Positions 7,299 to 16,529 of a DNA stretch of 64,000 bases are shown here, piece after piece. The notes beneath the pieces are model-generated. The model saw only the letters and a list, made by a program, of their open reading frames with translations, was not told where the DNA came from and searched no databases. Where the stretch lies: positions 78,455-142,454 of the forward strand of contig DDPY01000022.1 of the NCBI GenBank assembly GCA_002342415.1. Reading direction: 5' to 3'. Position numbers and translations under genes: made by a program. Position 1 is the stretch's first letter. Each line of letters starts with the position of its first letter. This stretch comes from Prevotella sp. UBA2456 (GTDB lineage: Bacteria; Bacteroidota; Bacteroidia; Bacteroidales; Bacteroidaceae).

Positions 7299-8387
7299 AT
7301 GTCAACTTCGACAAGAGATTGTAGTTGGGATTTTTTTAAATGTGTCCTGATGTTTTTTGTGATATTTGGCCATTTTTGTCCGGCCAGTGCCACAGAGTGG
7401 ACACCTGTTACACGTATTGTTGGACTTTTTGCTATGCCTTCTTTTTTCTTTATAAGTGGCCATTTTCAGTCTGAGATTCAGAACTTGCAAGCTTTCGTCA
7501 CCAAACTGAAAAAGACTTTTTACAGGGTTTCAGTCCCTTTGCTCTCCTGGGGGCTGGTGTACGTATTACTGAACCTATCGAAGGTATGTCCTTTTATCGA
7601 ATTGTTTTCATATTCTGATACTGTCAACCAGCAAGCTGTTGTTGAGTATTTTAAGTATTCACCTTATTATATTGCTGGTTTCTTCTGGTATTTAACAACG
7701 CTTTTGTTATGTATTGTCATAGGGTCTCTTATTTCGTGGTGCATATCTATTTACAGACCTTTAGGTATAGGATTTCTAATGATTAGTCCCATCGTGTTCT
7801 GTATTGTATCTCCTTCTTTTGTAGAACGTTATAATTTCTCTTTTGTTTGGTTGTTTTATGCTTTAGGCATGTTATATCGTCAGTTTACAATCAAGCTTTT
7901 TTGGAATAGTATCAGTAAATTTCAACGTTTTTTTTTCATAGTTCTCAGTATTTTCGTTGCCTATGTTGGCACTCAGTTGCATCCGCGATATACTTTTTAT
8001 TTTACTCCTAACGTGATAGGTCAATCGTCACTGTTGTTTATCATAGTAAGATTCGCATTATACTTATTGGCTGTTCTGCTTGCAATGTTTTGGATGACGA
8101 GGTGTTTTAGGCGTTATTCCGATAGTCACTGGGTTCAGCAGTTGGCCAAATATGGGCGTGATACATTGTTTATATATTGTTCGCATGTCGTATTCCTTGA
8201 TACGTTCTACCGCCCTTACATTCTACCGCATTTGTATGTAGAGGGTACGTCATGGGAGAGCTTTGTTACAGAACATCTAATAGGTCTTTTGGTTTCCTTC
8301 GTTGTTTATTATGTACTCCAAATGATATGTATCCACTGTAAGAAGATAACGTTTGTCAGTGTCTGTCTGATGGGAAATAAAGTTTAA
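7299..8387 (+). CDS. Acyltransferase family 3 membrane protein
   Basis: A 362-residue protein with about ten hydrophobic segments. The first one carries DFFKCVLMFFVIFGHF, the conserved start of acyltransferase-3 proteins including the essential His in the FGH context. Members transfer acetyl or other acyl groups onto sugars of surface glycans at the inner membrane. It begins a + strand AT-rich operon with an MBOAT protein and an SGNH-like protein, in the opposite direction to nearly all surrounding genes. Base composition is clearly lower in GC than its neighbours, which suggests a separate origin. Confidence 0.88.
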   Translation: MSTSTRDCSWDFFKCVLMFFVIFGHFCPASATEWTPVTRIVGLFAMPSFFFISGHFQSEIQNLQAFVTKLKKTFYRVSVPLLSWGLVYVLLNLSKVCPFIELFSYSDTVNQQAVVEYFKYSPYYIAGFFWYLTTLLLCIVIGSLISWCISIYRPLGIGFLMISPIVFCIVSPSFVERYNFSFVWLFYALGMLYRQFTIKLFWNSISKFQRFFFIVLSIFVAYVGTQLHPRYTFYFTPNVIGQSSLLFIIVRFALYLLAVLLAMFWMTRCFRRYSDSHWVQQLAKYGRDTLFIYCSHVVFLDTFYRPYILPHLYVEGTSWESFVTEHLIGLLVSFVVYYVLQMICIHCKKITFVSVCLMGNKV

Positions 8388-8399
8388 GCACATTTAGTT

Positions 8400-9824
8400 A
8401 TGTTATTTAATTCTTGGGAATTTGTTTCTTTGGTTGTTGTAACGGCCATTTTATATTATTTACCAGTATTGAGGAAATGGCAAGTGTATATTTTGCTATT
8501 GTCAAGTTTCGTGTTTTATAGCTTTGACAGTTTTTGGCTGCTGTTGCTGCTGTTAGCTTCTGGTATTATCAATGCTATAACCAGTTATGCTGTGAAACTT
8601 CAAAACCATCCTCGATTATATGCCAGCATGGGTGTGGTACTTAACCTATTGATATTGGCTTCTTTCAAATACTTAGGCATGCTTTCATCGCTATTTCTTT
8701 ACAAAGACACAGATTTAGGGTATTTTTTGTGTAGTCTGCCTTTGCCAATAGGTATCTCGTTTTATACCTTCAGTGGGATTAGCCTTCTGGTAGACACCTT
8801 CCGTAGTCAGAAGGGACAGGTAGAAGTTCAACATACGCCATTTTGGAGTTACTTGCGTGACACCTTACTCTATATATGCTTCTTCCCCAAGTTGTTAGCA
8901 GGTCCAATAGTCAAGGCAAAGGATTTTTTTGGAGAAATAGAGTTGAAAGTGTTCAAACAGTTGGATTATGCTTTTATCTTTAAGACCTTAGTAATAGGCT
9001 ATTTCCTAAAAATGGTGGTGGCTGACAATTTGAAGGATTACACTTTTTGGATGCCATTTCGCTATTCGTGTTACTTTGGAAGTGGTTCATTGTTGACATT
9101 ACTCTTTGGGTATTCCGCTCAGATGTTTGCCGATTTTGCAGGCTATTCACTTATTGCCATTGGTATAGGCGCAATTTTCGGATACCGTCTTCCAACTAAC
9201 TTTTATTTCCCTTACATATCGTCTTCATTTCGTGAGTTTTGGAAACGGTGGCATATTACACTGTCTCAATTCCTTATGGATTATTTGTATATCTCATTAG
9301 GTGGAAATAGAAAAGGAAAGCTTCGTACCTACGCCAATCTGTTGCTTACCATGATGCTTGGAGGACTGTGGCATGGGGCTGCCTGGAGCTTTCTTGTTTG
9401 GGGAACCTATCATGGCTTTTGTCTGGTAATAGAACGTATAATATGTACGCGGCGTCAAAACTGTATAGAATTTGGTACAAGCCAACTATGTTATAAACTA
9501 TCACGAAGTGTTTCTATTCTGTTTGTATTTATCATGGTATCCTTAGGTTGGCTACTTTTTAAGTTGCCCTTCGGAGATGCTGTTCATTTTGTGTTAGCTA
9601 TCTTGACTAATTTTTGTGTGACAGATTGGTTTGATTTGCGTTTCTTGCCCATAATAATATATTCAATGCCAGTCTTGCTTTACCATATTGCCTATCTCGT
9701 TCGCCAACGGTGGTGGTTTAGGCGTTATGTGTTGCGTTACGAATATGTTGTCTATGGATTCCTGTTGTTTCTTATATTGACTAATAGTGGCAGTGTGAGC
9801 CAATTTGTGTATTTCCAATTCTAA
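8400..9824 (+). CDS. MBOAT family O-acyltransferase (AlgI-like)
   Basis: A 474-residue polytopic membrane protein of the MBOAT family, which moves acyl groups across the membrane for O-acylation of exported polymers (as AlgI does for alginate and DltB for teichoic acids). Diagnostic stretches are PLPIGISFYTFSGISLL, FFPKLLAGPIVK, FREFWKRWHITLSQF and LGGLWHGAAWSFLVWGTYHG, the last including the catalytic His. It follows the acyltransferase-3 gene by 12 bases and is followed after one or two codons by the SGNH-like gene, the usual acylation partner. Confidence 0.93.
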   Translation: MLFNSWEFVSLVVVTAILYYLPVLRKWQVYILLLSSFVFYSFDSFWLLLLLLASGIINAITSYAVKLQNHPRLYASMGVVLNLLILASFKYLGMLSSLFLYKDTDLGYFLCSLPLPIGISFYTFSGISLLVDTFRSQKGQVEVQHTPFWSYLRDTLLYICFFPKLLAGPIVKAKDFFGEIELKVFKQLDYAFIFKTLVIGYFLKMVVADNLKDYTFWMPFRYSCYFGSGSLLTLLFGYSAQMFADFAGYSLIAIGIGAIFGYRLPTNFYFPYISSSFREFWKRWHITLSQFLMDYLYISLGGNRKGKLRTYANLLLTMMLGGLWHGAAWSFLVWGTYHGFCLVIERIICTRRQNCIEFGTSQLCYKLSRSVSILFVFIMVSLGWLLFKLPFGDAVHFVLAILTNFCVTDWFDLRFLPIIIYSMPVLLYHIAYLVRQRWWFRRYVLRYEYVVYGFLLFLILTNSGSVSQFVYFQF

Positions 9825-9835
9825 CCTTGTGCGAT

Positions 9836-10657
9836 ATGGTAAAGAAATCATTGTTCTGGTTCGTTTTATTTCTGTTAGGCTATTCTTTATTCATAGCAGT
9901 CTACCCGAATAAAGGTGTGGGAACCCACCAGTGGCAGGAAAACCAGATTAAAGTTCAAAAATATCTGTATGGAGGACAGATAGATAGTGTCATAGTAGGA
10001 ACATCGTTGTCGGCTCGTATTTTGGCAGACAGTATCCCCTCTATATGCTCGTGTGCTTTTTCGGGCTGTGTTGTCGAAGATGGTTTACGGATTATATTGA
10101 GTCAGCAAAAGACTCCCAAGTATGTCTTTATAGAAACGAATTACAGTTTGAGATCGTCTAATGGGGACATAGTAAAGACAAATATTCATGGTGTTTTGCC
10201 TTTTTTACGAAAATTTATTCCTGCCCTAAGAGAACAAAATGCACCAATATGTGTATTCGGATCATGGTGTATGCCAGATGCTTTAGCTCCGTCGGCAGTC
10301 GTTGAATTGAATCGTTTGAATGAGAATATAGATAAGAGATTAAATGAAAGCTTTTCAAAGAGATTGCCAAAAGCCCAATTAACAAAACGTTTGACGGTAA
10401 TAAAGCAATTGGTAGCTATGTTGGAAAAACGTGGTGCTATAATTGTGTTCTATGAAATGCCGTTAAATCAACGGCTAATACATACGGAAAGTAATGATCA
10501 GACGCGTCAAGCAATGCGTAAGTCCTTTCCTGTTAGTCATTATGTCTTCATACCTACTGACACTTCAACCTATATTACGTCTGATGGAGAGCATTTAGAT
10601 CGAGAGGGACAACGAAGATACTCTCATTTCTTTAAAGAACACTTAAAGAATTTGTAA
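9836..10657 (+). CDS. Membrane-anchored SGNH-like protein, probable MBOAT partner
   Basis: The 273-residue product has an N-terminal membrane anchor (KKSLFWFVLFLLGYSLFIAV), a block-I-like VIVGTSLSARI with a candidate serine, and near the C-terminus DGEHLDREGQ, which fits the catalytic Asp-x-x-His of block V in SGNH hydrolases and in DltD/AlgX-type acyltransferases. No family name could be assigned with certainty. A TTG at 9827 opens the frame, but the ATG at 9836 is the likelier start. Its stop codon (10655-10657) directly touches the stop of the convergent glycosyltransferase gene. Confidence 0.7.
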   Translation: MVKKSLFWFVLFLLGYSLFIAVYPNKGVGTHQWQENQIKVQKYLYGGQIDSVIVGTSLSARILADSIPSICSCAFSGCVVEDGLRIILSQQKTPKYVFIETNYSLRSSNGDIVKTNIHGVLPFLRKFIPALREQNAPICVFGSWCMPDALAPSAVVELNRLNENIDKRLNESFSKRLPKAQLTKRLTVIKQLVAMLEKRGAIIVFYEMPLNQRLIHTESNDQTRQAMRKSFPVSHYVFIPTDTSTYITSDGEHLDREGQRRYSHFFKEHLKNL

Positions 10658-11659
10658 CTACAGTTTTGAGATGATATACTTTTGTATTCTCCATCTTATC
10701 TTTTCCCCTCCTGAAATAAAACCGAATGGTGGTAGAAGTATTATACCAAATAATAACCATGCACAGTTGAGTTCACGAATGTTTGTAAAGCCGATGCGGA
10801 TGATAGATGCCCCAAAATGTGTCCAATGTTTGGCGGAGTGCAAAGGAATGAGTTCTGTCAGGCAACTCAAAAGATTCAGAGCGAGGTACTGGTGACGCCA
10901 ATGATTTGTATATGTATTATTTCTGAGATCATATATATACGCATCAGCGGCACGAAGTCTTGATGTGTAACGCTTGATGCGAACTGTTTTTTTAATAGAG
11001 GTCATCGTACTATTGTCATTAATATAATAGACATAAGTACCAACTGGAGTAAAAGCGGCTGACTTGACATGTTTGGATAAGAAATACACCCAGTACATAT
11101 CTTCGTGAATCATCCCAATGGGAAAGAACATGTCGTCATGATGAAACATGGAACGCTTCATCAACCTGTTGCATGCAGAAGTGACGACTTTAGAAAGAAT
11201 TGTTTCTTCAAGTTCATCGGTATTGCTGATGTATTCTTTGATGGGACTCTTGAAACCATAATGGCTGATGTTGCCATCGGAATCTAAAAGATTACCTTGC
11301 GCAAAATCGGCCTGGGGGTATTTTCCCATTAAGTCTGCTAATATGGCTATACAGTTGGGGGTAATGGCATCATCACTGTCGAGAAAAAATATATAGTCCC
11401 CTGTGGATGCCTTGATGCCAGCATTACGCGCTGCGGCCTGACCTTGGTTATGAGTTTGGTGTATCAGTCGGAATTGTACATCCTGCCCAGAATGGTCATG
11501 GATATATTGTTCGGCTATTTCTATGCTTTTGTCTGTTCCGCAATCATCGACAAGGATGCATTCTATTTCTCCTTTGAAACTCTGTTGAGTGACAGAGTCG
11601 AGACAACGCACGATATATTTCTCTACGTGATAGACTGGTATGATGATACTGACCTTCAT
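10658..11659 (-). CDS. Glycosyltransferase family 2
   Basis: A 333-residue GT-A enzyme beginning VSIIIPVYHVEKYIVRCLDSV, with ILVDDCGTDKS, NQGQAAARNAGI and the metal-binding FFLDSDD motif, all typical of capsule and lipopolysaccharide GT2 enzymes. Around residues 280-310 a hydrophobic stretch (LFGIILLPPFGF) suggests membrane contact. It is the last gene of the exopolysaccharide operon; its start overlaps the flippase stop by 4 bases. Sugar specificity cannot be read. Its 3' end abuts the AT-rich island without any spacer or terminator. Confidence 0.92.
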   Translation of the reverse strand: MKVSIIIPVYHVEKYIVRCLDSVTQQSFKGEIECILVDDCGTDKSIEIAEQYIHDHSGQDVQFRLIHQTHNQGQAAARNAGIKASTGDYIFFLDSDDAITPNCIAILADLMGKYPQADFAQGNLLDSDGNISHYGFKSPIKEYISNTDELEETILSKVVTSACNRLMKRSMFHHDDMFFPIGMIHEDMYWVYFLSKHVKSAAFTPVGTYVYYINDNSTMTSIKKTVRIKRYTSRLRAADAYIYDLRNNTYTNHWRHQYLALNLLSCLTELIPLHSAKHWTHFGASIIRIGFTNIRELNCAWLLFGIILLPPFGFISGGEKIRWRIQKYIISKL

Positions 11660-13191
11660 AGTTTATGTGTAGTTATCTTGATGATTCGATGTGAGAAAGA
11701 ACGCATTCCTGAGGTGGAAATATAGAGGAGCATGCCGGTGCAGACGATATATGCAAGAAGTGTAATTGAGAGAATGGTAATATGGAGGTAGATATTATCC
11801 TCCATAGGTAGATTCATGACTCCCGTGCGGATTATCCATGCGCATCCCAGCAATATGGCGAGATGTAATATGTATTGCATAAAATAGAGTCTGACAGGTG
11901 ATTTGAGTCCGTAGCGGAAGGTATAATATGGCTTCCATACTAACACGATAAGAATTAAGCTAAGATTGCTTCCAAGCAGGATACCATTAAGTCCCCACAA
12001 ATAACCCAGTAGGATGGAGCCACCAAGGTTTATTCCCGCTTCTGCGATGGGCGACCAGACATCGGCAAACAGCTGATATGCGTTTTTAAAAGAATCGACA
12101 ACGGATCGGGTGATACGAATAAACATTCCCATGACAAGTAGGAGTAGGGAAGTTTCGCTGAGCAAATAGCGTGGACTCAGCCAAAGTGAGATGAATGGGC
12201 CGATCAACAAATATAGTCCGAAACACGCAATGCCTGCTATCCAAAGTCGCGAGGTGAACAATTCCCAGAATACCTCCATCGTATGTGATTTGTTGTTTTC
12301 TGCTACCAGATTACCTATAGATGCACCCATTCCTTCGAAAATGACATTCATCAGTGTGACGGTATAGCCTATGAGCATCATGTAGTTGCCATAGTAGGTA
12401 ACCATGGAGAGAGAGACAAAGGCGTAGATGATAAGAGGAGCTGTCTGTTCAAGAACAAAAGACCCGATTTTGTGTACAAACAGCTGTTTAGTCTTTGTTA
12501 TCAAGTCCTTGTATTTCGAGAGGAGCGTGGAAGCTGGTTGAGTGGAACGTTGCAGCCAAGGATACTCTTTCCGTAGTACGTGATTGATGACAAATACTGT
12601 TGCAATATTACCGATAAGTTCCATAAAGATCCAGCCCCATATACCATAGTTGGTATATAGCAGGATAATTTGTATAATGACCTTTACATAGCGTGTGCCA
12701 TGTATCCAAGGCATTAGTTTGTAGTTTTTCTGATCAGCCTGAATAAGTACTTGCCTATAATTCCAAAGATAGCTAAAGAGTGATCCGCTTAAAAATACAA
12801 TATAGGCGATATAGACATAAACGATACTACAATTAGTAGATGGAAAAATATAAGGTAAGCCCACTAAAACAGGAATGCTTAAGAGGCAGAGTATCCATGC
12901 AATTCGTTTATACAAGATGCCTTGAACAGTGAGTATTTCACAGATGGTTTGTTGGTCTTCATCATGAATAGGCTTATATAAAGAGGTTGCCATGGCAATG
13001 CCGATGCCAAGCTCTGCCAGATTGAGAAAACTCAGGATGTTTCCTAATGTGGTATTGAGTCCGATGACTTCATCACCCAAGTATTCCAGAAAAACCTTAC
13101 GAGAATAGAAACCTACCAGAATCTGTATCACGAAGAGTATCAGTGATACTTTAGAATTCTGTAGTGTCCTTTTAGTACGCGATGCAGCCAT
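11656..13191 (-). CDS. Polysaccharide flippase, Wzx/MOP-like membrane protein
   Basis: A 511-residue protein with roughly a dozen to fourteen hydrophobic segments and the opening NSKVSLILFVIQILVGFYSRKVFLEYLG, typical of Wzx-type translocases in Bacteroidetes (polysaccharide biosynthesis family of the MOP superfamily). It would move lipid-linked repeat units across the inner membrane for the Wzy polymerase encoded upstream. The frame is open to 13377, but the ATG at 13191 is chosen: upstream residues are antisense-like, and the start then lies 2 bases after the preceding stop codon. It overlaps the next GT2 gene by 4 bases. Confidence 0.88.
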   Translation of the reverse strand: MAASRTKRTLQNSKVSLILFVIQILVGFYSRKVFLEYLGDEVIGLNTTLGNILSFLNLAELGIGIAMATSLYKPIHDEDQQTICEILTVQGILYKRIAWILCLLSIPVLVGLPYIFPSTNCSIVYVYIAYIVFLSGSLFSYLWNYRQVLIQADQKNYKLMPWIHGTRYVKVIIQIILLYTNYGIWGWIFMELIGNIATVFVINHVLRKEYPWLQRSTQPASTLLSKYKDLITKTKQLFVHKIGSFVLEQTAPLIIYAFVSLSMVTYYGNYMMLIGYTVTLMNVIFEGMGASIGNLVAENNKSHTMEVFWELFTSRLWIAGIACFGLYLLIGPFISLWLSPRYLLSETSLLLLVMGMFIRITRSVVDSFKNAYQLFADVWSPIAEAGINLGGSILLGYLWGLNGILLGSNLSLILIVLVWKPYYTFRYGLKSPVRLYFMQYILHLAILLGCAWIIRTGVMNLPMEDNIYLHITILSITLLAYIVCTGMLLYISTSGMRSFSHRIIKITTHKL

Positions 13192-13193
13192 TT

Positions 13194-14429
13194 TTATTTG
13201 TCGTGCGTGGTGTGGATGAAGTCGGTATTCTTGTGGTCTATCTTGAGGATGTTGAGCACCATCTTCCATACGAGCATGGGGAGGGAGAGTATCTTGCCGA
13301 AAACGGAATGCTTGCGCAGCTGTTTGGGCGTGGCGATATAGAGGGCGCAGCAGATGGCCAGGAACAGACACCACCACTTGACGTACCAGAGGTTGTCGAA
13401 GAACAGGGATACGGGTGTCATCAATATGGACATGGCCAAGGTGGCGATGACCAGCATGGAGCGCGGAATGAGAGCCTGCTGGATGGTCTTGTCGATGAAG
13501 TCGAGGTTGAAGGTGCTGATGGCATGGGGAATGTAGGGCAGCAGGCTGAGGAGGCTCTGAATCTGGGCGGTCATCCAGCGCAGACGCTGCTTCTGGAAGT
13601 TGTCCTTGTTGCTGACTTTCTCGTCGAAGACGTGGATGTCGGGCTCATAGTGGATATATACTTTCTGCTTGAGCAGGAGGGCTTCCAACTCACGGTCTTC
13701 ACCTGCCGTGCTGAGCTTATAGACATTGTGCTTAAACCATTCGTAGTCGAAACACATCCCTGAGCCGATGAGGGCAGAGGACAGGCCGATACGGTTGTGG
13801 GCCTTGCGGAAGATGGTGTTGTTGATCTCCTCGCTGACCCCGTCGAGTACCGCGATATCGTTGTCGCTGTTCTTGGCACAGCGGTGACACTGGATGGCTT
13901 TATAGCCTTTGGCACATTCCGTATTGAGCTGCTCAAGGAAATTGGGCTCCACAACGTTATCGGCATCGAGGATGATGACAAAATCCACATCGAACTTGCC
14001 ATCCAGCTTCAATGCTCCGCTTTCGACCTGAGAGACGGCATATTGCAGGGCCTTGGCCTTACTGCTTTTCTCAAAGACAGGCTGGAAGAGCGTAATGGGG
14101 AGCTCGCCCAGCTTCTGATTGGTTTCGGGCTGCATGTGGTCGGAGATGACCGCCACATGGAAATGCTGGTAGGGGTAGTATTGGGAGAGGGCGGTCTGTA
14201 CGGACTGGACGATGACGCGATCCTCGTTATACGCGGGGTAGAGGACGAGAAAGTTGAAATAACTCTTCTTGCGCATGGACAGTGCCTTGCCCGTAAGATA
14301 AAGGGTCAGCTCTGACACTCGCTTCTTCCATAGGGTAGACACCAGTGCGAAGAGGAGGATATAGGCTACGGAGGCTGCCATGAACAGCCACAGCACGATA
14401 TCGAGAATATGAATGAAATGCCAGAGCAT
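13194..14429 (-). CDS. Membrane GT2 glycosyltransferase, processive-type
   Basis: A 411-residue protein with an N-terminal membrane segment (WHFIHILDIVLWLFMAAS), a GT2 catalytic domain and two to four C-terminal hydrophobic segments. The catalytic features of NodC/chitin-synthase-like enzymes are complete: YPAYNED, ISDHM, DADN (155-158), the GED base region (243-245) and QRLRW (281-285). It probably builds or extends a beta-linked glycan from UDP-sugars. The neighbouring gene upstream is a clear paralogue that has lost several of these motifs, so the two may form a pair. Confidence 0.88.
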   Translation of the reverse strand: MLWHFIHILDIVLWLFMAASVAYILLFALVSTLWKKRVSELTLYLTGKALSMRKKSYFNFLVLYPAYNEDRVIVQSVQTALSQYYPYQHFHVAVISDHMQPETNQKLGELPITLFQPVFEKSSKAKALQYAVSQVESGALKLDGKFDVDFVIILDADNVVEPNFLEQLNTECAKGYKAIQCHRCAKNSDNDIAVLDGVSEEINNTIFRKAHNRIGLSSALIGSGMCFDYEWFKHNVYKLSTAGEDRELEALLLKQKVYIHYEPDIHVFDEKVSNKDNFQKQRLRWMTAQIQSLLSLLPYIPHAISTFNLDFIDKTIQQALIPRSMLVIATLAMSILMTPVSLFFDNLWYVKWWCLFLAICCALYIATPKQLRKHSVFGKILSLPMLVWKMVLNILKIDHKNTDFIHTTHDK

Positions 14430-14436
14430 GGTGCAG

Positions 14437-15603
14437 TCAGTTTTTGAGATCGATGAGTTCTTTGAACTTCCTGCCTAACTTGAACTTGTTCAAAAGGGAG
14501 CTAAGCATGACGAAAGGAACCTTGAAGAAGGTGCTGTCCCATTTGTCGTCAACCAGATAGTTGGGCGTTGCAATGGCGAAGATCAGTACGACAACGGCAA
14601 ACAATCCCCACCACTTAAGGGCTGCAGACAGGTAGATGAAGGGTACGATGACGCCCATGAAGATAATGACGAGCATCATAATCATTCGGGGCATCAGCAT
14701 CCATTGTATCAGTTTGTCGATAAGGTCGTAATGCCGATTGACAAAAGCGGCAGGCAGGAACCGCACATTGCGCAGGATGGTGCGGAACTGGGTCCATATC
14801 CAGCTGCGGTGCTGGCGGTTGAAGTCTTCGGCCTCACGGGCTTTCTCATTATAGACGGAGATGTTGTCAAAATAGTCGACATAGATATGCTGACGGGTCA
14901 GCATGACCTCTAACTCCTTATCGGACCAGTTGGCCTTGGCGGCCTGAATATAGCTCTTGAACCAGTTGAACTCAAACGCCATACCCGAGCTGGCCAAGGC
15001 AGCAGGCAGACCTACACTGATATGACCTCGGCGGAAGATGGAGTTGTTGATTTCCTCAAAGACGGCACTCAGACGGGCTGAGGTGGTATCGCGGTTGTAC
15101 GACAGTTTATGGGTCTGAATGGCTTTCGTCCCGGCAGCTTCGAAAGCATCGTTGACCTGTTCGAGAAATTCGGGCTCAACGACATCACCAGCCTCCAGGA
15201 TAATGACAGCGTCGTAGATCTTAAACTGGGGCAGGTTGTTGATGGCTAACTGCAAGGACTTGGTGCGGGAACTCTTTTCATAATTGGGAGTCAGGAGCGT
15301 AATGGGCTGTTGAGCCAGATGGAACATGGTCATCTCATCCTCCTTGTCGGCAATAACGGTGACATCGAACTGACGCTGGGAATAGGTCTGACCGAGGACG
15401 GACTTAACCGTCATCTCAAGACTCTTGCCGCTTTTGAAGGAGGGAATGAGGACAATAAAACGATTTTGTTTTCTGGCCTTTGGCGTTTCGCTGTGTCTGA
15501 CGAACTGTGATGTGACGGCAAAGATGCCCAGATACAACACGGTCAGGGAAATCAGGATAAACAGGATCCAGTCAATATAGTTGAATAACGTCCAAAGTGT
15601 CAT
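14437..15603 (-). CDS. Degenerate paralogue of the membrane GT2 glycosyltransferase
   Basis: A 388-residue protein aligned end to end with its downstream neighbour, including the membrane segments and phrases such as VVEPEFLEQ and EEINNSIFR. Catalytic positions differ: PAYNED is PSFKSG, the metal-binding DADN is EAGD (137-140), and QRLRW is replaced by QHRSW. The frame is intact, so this is not simple decay; a non-catalytic or altered-specificity partner of the active paralogue is possible. Its start overlaps the stop of the preceding gene (or vice versa) by 4 bases, and 7 bases separate it from the paralogue. Confidence 0.8.
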   Translation of the reverse strand: MTLWTLFNYIDWILFILISLTVLYLGIFAVTSQFVRHSETPKARKQNRFIVLIPSFKSGKSLEMTVKSVLGQTYSQRQFDVTVIADKEDEMTMFHLAQQPITLLTPNYEKSSRTKSLQLAINNLPQFKIYDAVIILEAGDVVEPEFLEQVNDAFEAAGTKAIQTHKLSYNRDTTSARLSAVFEEINNSIFRRGHISVGLPAALASSGMAFEFNWFKSYIQAAKANWSDKELEVMLTRQHIYVDYFDNISVYNEKAREAEDFNRQHRSWIWTQFRTILRNVRFLPAAFVNRHYDLIDKLIQWMLMPRMIMMLVIIFMGVIVPFIYLSAALKWWGLFAVVVLIFAIATPNYLVDDKWDSTFFKVPFVMLSSLLNKFKLGRKFKELIDLKN

Positions 15604-16529
15604 GATACAGTCGATTTTAAAAAGTGATGGATGCCCTTCATGGTAGCCTGTGCCAAGTCCAGGCGACGTTGAACGGTGAACTTTAAAATATCTTTGACGG
15701 CTACGATGCCGATGAGGTAGACGTAGGAGAGATATCGCGATAAATCCTTGTTGTTGCGGCGGACGAACAAGAGTCTGTTGCGAGTGATATAATAGGTGCG
15801 CAAGGGACTGTTTTGCCCTGTGCTCTGGCTTTCCTTATGGAAAATGGTGGTGGCTGGCTCATACCAGATGTCATAGCCAGTGCGGCGTATCATCATAGAC
15901 CAGTCGAGCTCTTCGTAATAGAGGAAATAGCATTCGGGCATCATGCCAGCCTTGTCAATGACCTCGCGTTTGACCATCATCGCGGCCCCATGAGCATAGG
16001 GAGTGGGGTGGGCGGTGTTGTACTGCCCATTGTCCGTCTCGCCAAAGCCGATGGAACGGTTGCGCATGGTGGTACGGGAGAGGGGGGTATAGCCAGCATA
16101 TTGAATGGGATGATTGCCCCAGGCAAAACGTATCTTCGGGCATACCATGCCAATCCTTGGAGAGGACTCCAGGCGATTGATCAGATGGCTGATGGCTGAT
16201 GGCAGATGGCAGATGGCTGATGGCTGATGGCTGATGGCTGATGGAAGATGTTGAAGGAGGGTGTCATTGTTGAGGAAGAACAGGTATCTTCCTTGAGCGG
16301 CTTGAATGCCGAGATTGTTGCCTCCGGCAAAACCTAAATTCCTGGCACTGCGAATGACCTTGACTTGGGGATAGCGTTGCTCTATCAGTGTGGCTTCATC
16401 ATTCTCAGAGGCATTATCTACCACGATTACCTCTATGGACGTATCGTCTAAAGGCAATGTCTCAATTAGTCCGCAGGTGTCGTTCACCCCATTGTAATTG
16501 ATCGTAATGATAGATGTCTCAATGTTCAA
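15600..16529 (-). CDS. Glycosyltransferase family 2 (rhamnosyltransferase-like) with heptamer-encoded insert
   Basis: A 309-residue GT2 enzyme with ETSIITINYNG, VDNASEND, NLGFAGGNNLGI and FFLNNDT, the pattern of rhamnosyltransferase-like GT2 proteins. After NNDT it carries about 27 extra residues with a 7-residue period (PSAISHQ type) encoded by nine 7-base repeats at 16184-16246. The only in-frame start is TTG at 16529, itself inside the heptamer array 16524-16621, because an in-frame stop lies two codons upstream and the first beta strand begins at residue 5. Change by one unit in the internal array would shift the frame. Confidence 0.85.
   Translation of the reverse strand: MNIETSIITINYNGVNDTCGLIETLPLDDTSIEVIVVDNASENDEATLIEQRYPQVKVIRSARNLGFAGGNNLGIQAAQGRYLFFLNNDTLLQHLPSAISHQPSAICHLPSAISHLINRLESSPRIGMVCPKIRFAWGNHPIQYAGYTPLSRTTMRNRSIGFGETDNGQYNTAHPTPYAHGAAMMVKREVIDKAGMMPECYFLYYEELDWSMMIRRTGYDIWYEPATTIFHKESQSTGQNSPLRTYYITRNRLLFVRRNNKDLSRYLSYVYLIGIVAVKDILKFTVQRRLDLAQATMKGIHHFLKSTVS
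16184..16246. repeat. In-gene heptamer array (GATGGCT)9
   Basis: Nine 7-base units: GATGGCT x2, GATGGCA x2, GATGGCT x4, GATGGAA. The total of 63 bases is a multiple of 3, so the host glycosyltransferase frame is kept in this copy. Confidence 0.95.

Noticed and set aside
11656..13377. Longer start for the flippase at 13377
   Set aside because: The additional 62 residues are antisense to the preceding GT2 gene and precede the normal N-terminus of the family.
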